Assembly (NCBI GenBank): GCA_943735955.1 | Contig: OX030956.1 | Location: 4,740,912 to 4,804,911 of the forward strand | Direction: 5' to 3' | Length of the DNA: 64,000 bases | Source: Piscicola geometra | Lineage: Eukaryota; Annelida; Clitellata; Hirudinida; Piscicolidae | In this document: positions 61,887-64,000 of the stretch, one piece after another | How the letters are laid out: each line of letters starts with the position of its first letter | Position numbering within the stretch: the first letter of the stretch is position 1 | The notes under the pieces: generated by a model | The model's database searches: none | Seen by the model: only the letters and a program-made list of their open reading frames with translations | Told to the model about the DNA's origin: nothing | Program-made: the position numbers and the translations under genes

Positions 61887-64000
61887 ATGACTGCATTCGA
61901 ACGAGAAAGAGGATTTTTATTGCATAATGCTAAATCTTCAAAGACGCAAAAACAGAGTAATAATTCGAAAAATGCATTCAAAAAGATATTTTCGAGCTTG
62001 CATATTTCTGAGAAAATCAAAGACTTCCAGATTTTTCTAATCTTGTTAATGCTTATATCAGTTTCGATAGAGGCGAAGCCTGAAAACACCATTGTCTACT
62101 CGACTCTTGAGAAGCAGCCCATCCGAACCTTCGTAGGAAATGTCCTCGCCGACTCGAATGTCACGAGCCGACTCAAAGATATTTCTCGCATCCACTTCAG
62201 AATCAAACATGACAACGACTACTTCAGCATTGGAGAGAAGGATGGCAAGTTGTTCACCAACCAGCTTCTCGACAGGGAGCAGTTGTGCGCTTTTTCCCCG
62301 GAAAACTGTCATCTCGACTTCGAAGTGGTGATCAAAACTAGTCACTCTAGCCAACTCCTCTTCAAAGTTGTTGTCAAGATCGTCGACATAAACGACCACG
62401 CACCAAGGTTCCGAGATGAGAGGTTCTTCATCAGCGTGCCTGAAACTGCCCAGGTAGGCAGCTCCTACGCCATTCCAACCGCTGTTGACCTCGACTACGG
62501 AGTCAATGACATCCAAGAGTATCACATTTCTGGAGAAACTGAAAAGTTCAAACTTTTGATCTCCAACGACAACAATGATGAAAAAGAAATTAGACTTGAG
62601 TTGGTTGGAGAGTTGGACCGGGAAAAGAAGGATTCTTACTCGATCATGGTGACCGCCATCGACGGAGGAGAGCCGCATCTCTCAGGCTCCATCCTGGTGA
62701 ACGTGAGTGTTGCCGACGTCAACGACAACAGCCCCTCCTTCACCAAGTCTCTCTACTACAAAGAAGTGCCCGAAAACATTCCGGTCGGAAGCATGGTGTT
62801 GAAGGTGAGTGCCACTGATGCTGATGCCGATGCAAACGGACAAGTCACATACAGCTTTTCTGATCAAACCGCCAAAAGTTATGGAAATGTGTTCCGAATT
62901 GAACCGTCTACAGGACAAATATTCACGAAAGATAACTTGGATTACGAACTGAACAAGTCTTACTCACTAACAGTTCAGGCGATAGATGGGGGAATTGGTT
63001 CGTTGCCGATGTTTGCAAAAGCTGTCATCAACGTTACAGACATCAACGACAATAAGCCAGAGATTGAAGTGAACGTATGGACTGACACTGGAGTTCCTGG
63101 CGTGAATGAAAACGCAAAAGCTGGCCAGGTAGTGGCGCAGATTAGTGTGAGAGACAGGGACCACAACGAAGAACAAGAAGTGCAATGCTCCATCGACAAC
63201 AACAGAGAATTCACTCTTGTACCCTTCGATAAAAATGCTTACAAGTTAGACACAAATATAGCGTTTGATCGAGAAAAGGCTTCTTCATACAAAATAACAA
63301 TAACCTGTCGAGACTCTGGAAGTCCGGTTCTGGAAAGTTTCAAAGAAATAGAAGTTGATATAATTGATGAAAATGATAACACCCCCGTTCTCACTTCTCC
63401 AAACAATTTTACTTTTTATGTTTACGAAAACAATAAACTCAATTCGTTCATCACTAAAGTCAACGCGACAGATCTAGACAGCGGAGTCAATTCAGCTTTG
63501 CATTATTCCTTGAAAGAAATTCCAGAATCAGAAAAAAAAGTTTTAAATATAGACCCAGTTCTTGGAAAAATAACTGCGAACATAATTTTTGATTACGAAA
63601 AACAAACCAGCTACAAATTCAAACTGGCAGTTTCAGATGGTGGTAAAAGTCCACGAACAGCAACGGCAACGTTGACTCTCAACATCTTAGACGTGAATGA
63701 CGGAAAACCTAAGTTTGAAAAGCCGTCCTATTACTTGAGCGTTCCAGAGAACAATCCAATAGGCTCTGTGATCGGGTATGTGAATGCATCAGACGATGAC
63801 GCCAGTGAAGCTTTCAACAACGTAAAATACCGTATCGAGTCTTTTGACGATGCTTTTGAAATAGACGAAATAACTGGAGAAATAAAGAATTTAAAACGCC
63901 TTGACCGTGAAGATCAAGCCCTGTACAAGTTCCAAGTGGTAGCTTTCAACCCAGGCCTTCTGAAGGTCGAATCGAGGGTGAACGTGACAGTCTACGTCGA
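61887..64000 (+). CDS. Protocadherin, N-terminal part (partial, runs off right edge)
   Basis: A single open frame of 704 codons with no stop, starting at ATG 61887; the nearest upstream in-frame stop is TAA at 61845. Residues ~45-60 are hydrophobic (DFQIFLILLMLISVS) and would serve as a signal peptide after a long polar leader, or the true start may be ATG 62049. About six extracellular cadherin repeats follow, with calcium-binding linkers at residue ~167 (DINDHAPRF), ~277 (DVNDNSPSF), ~385 (DINDNKPEI), ~495 (DENDNTPVL) and ~603 (DVNDGKPKF), plus internal LDRE/FDRE and DADADANG/DLDSG motifs. Protocadherins are calcium-dependent homophilic adhesion receptors at cell contacts, abundant in nervous tissue. 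Several repeats in one exon without introns is typical of protocadherin genes. The fifth linker has Gly in place of Asn. Transmembrane and cytoplasmic parts lie outside the window. Confidence 0.93.
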   Translation, partial: MTAFERERGFLLHNAKSSKTQKQSNNSKNAFKKIFSSLHISEKIKDFQIFLILLMLISVSIEAKPENTIVYSTLEKQPIRTFVGNVLADSNVTSRLKDISRIHFRIKHDNDYFSIGEKDGKLFTNQLLDREQLCAFSPENCHLDFEVVIKTSHSSQLLFKVVVKIVDINDHAPRFRDERFFISVPETAQVGSSYAIPTAVDLDYGVNDIQEYHISGETEKFKLLISNDNNDEKEIRLELVGELDREKKDSYSIMVTAIDGGEPHLSGSILVNVSVADVNDNSPSFTKSLYYKEVPENIPVGSMVLKVSATDADADANGQVTYSFSDQTAKSYGNVFRIEPSTGQIFTKDNLDYELNKSYSLTVQAIDGGIGSLPMFAKAVINVTDINDNKPEIEVNVWTDTGVPGVNENAKAGQVVAQISVRDRDHNEEQEVQCSIDNNREFTLVPFDKNAYKLDTNIAFDREKASSYKITITCRDSGSPVLESFKEIEVDIIDENDNTPVLTSPNNFTFYVYENNKLNSFITKVNATDLDSGVNSALHYSLKEIPESEKKVLNIDPVLGKITANIIFDYEKQTSYKFKLAVSDGGKSPRTATATLTLNILDVNDGKPKFEKPSYYLSVPENNPIGSVIGYVNASDDDASEAFNNVKYRIESFDDAFEIDEITGEIKNLKRLDREDQALYKFQVVAFNPGLLKVESRVNVTVYV

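Noticed and set aside
62058..62678. Minus-strand frame of 206 residues
   Set aside because: Exact antisense of the cadherin repeats; the plus strand carries the DxNDN and LDRE motifs. The same applies to the other minus-strand frames between 62682 and 63214.

Overview
The window looks like nuclear DNA from an invertebrate animal. It has small exons separated by short, AT-rich, simple-repeat-filled introns, animal-specific protein families, very long (CA)n and (ATG)n tracts, and no bacterial-style operons. The gene content and repeat style suggest a lophotrochozoan, perhaps a clitellate annelid such as a leech. That assignment is an inference, not proven by the sequence. All gene models were built by hand from conserved residues, GT/AG splice sites and codon phase. 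In every named model the exon phases join and the total length is divisible by three.

Bases 1-23,000 are gene-dense, with five protein-coding genes on the minus strand. Reading the window left to right they are: the first two exons of an exportin-5 (XPO5) homologue running off the left edge (ATG at 394); an ANKS1/Odin-type ankyrin-repeat gene (ATG 7068, stop 1567; 11 exons, 864 aa) that ends before any SAM or PTB domain; a ZFAND4 homologue with an N-terminal ubiquitin-like domain and a C-terminal AN1 zinc finger (ATG 12466, stop 8308; 8 exons, 837 aa); a MACROD2-type macrodomain ADP-ribosyl hydrolase with an acidic tail (ATG 17266, stop 14244; 9 exons, 298 aa); and a CIBAR/FAM92 BAR-domain homologue (ATG 22844, stop 18124; 10 exons, 408 aa). 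Two weak small-gene candidates lie between XPO5 and the ankyrin gene. The five genes share no obvious pathway; they look like ordinary same-strand neighbours. Many of their introns consist largely of microsatellite or minisatellite DNA that begins within a few bases of the 5' splice site.

Bases 23,000-61,850 are a roughly 39 kb AT-rich stretch in which I recognise no gene. It holds long (GT)n/(CA)n tracts near 28.9, 31.9 and 46.0 kb, (ATC)n tracts, short tandem repeats and several weak tRNA-promoter-like remnants. It could be intergenic, intronic or distal regulatory DNA.

Bases 61,887-64,000 on the plus strand form one uninterrupted open frame encoding the N-terminal part of a protocadherin: a hydrophobic leader and about six cadherin repeats. 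It continues past the right edge. Antisense frames over this exon are shadows.
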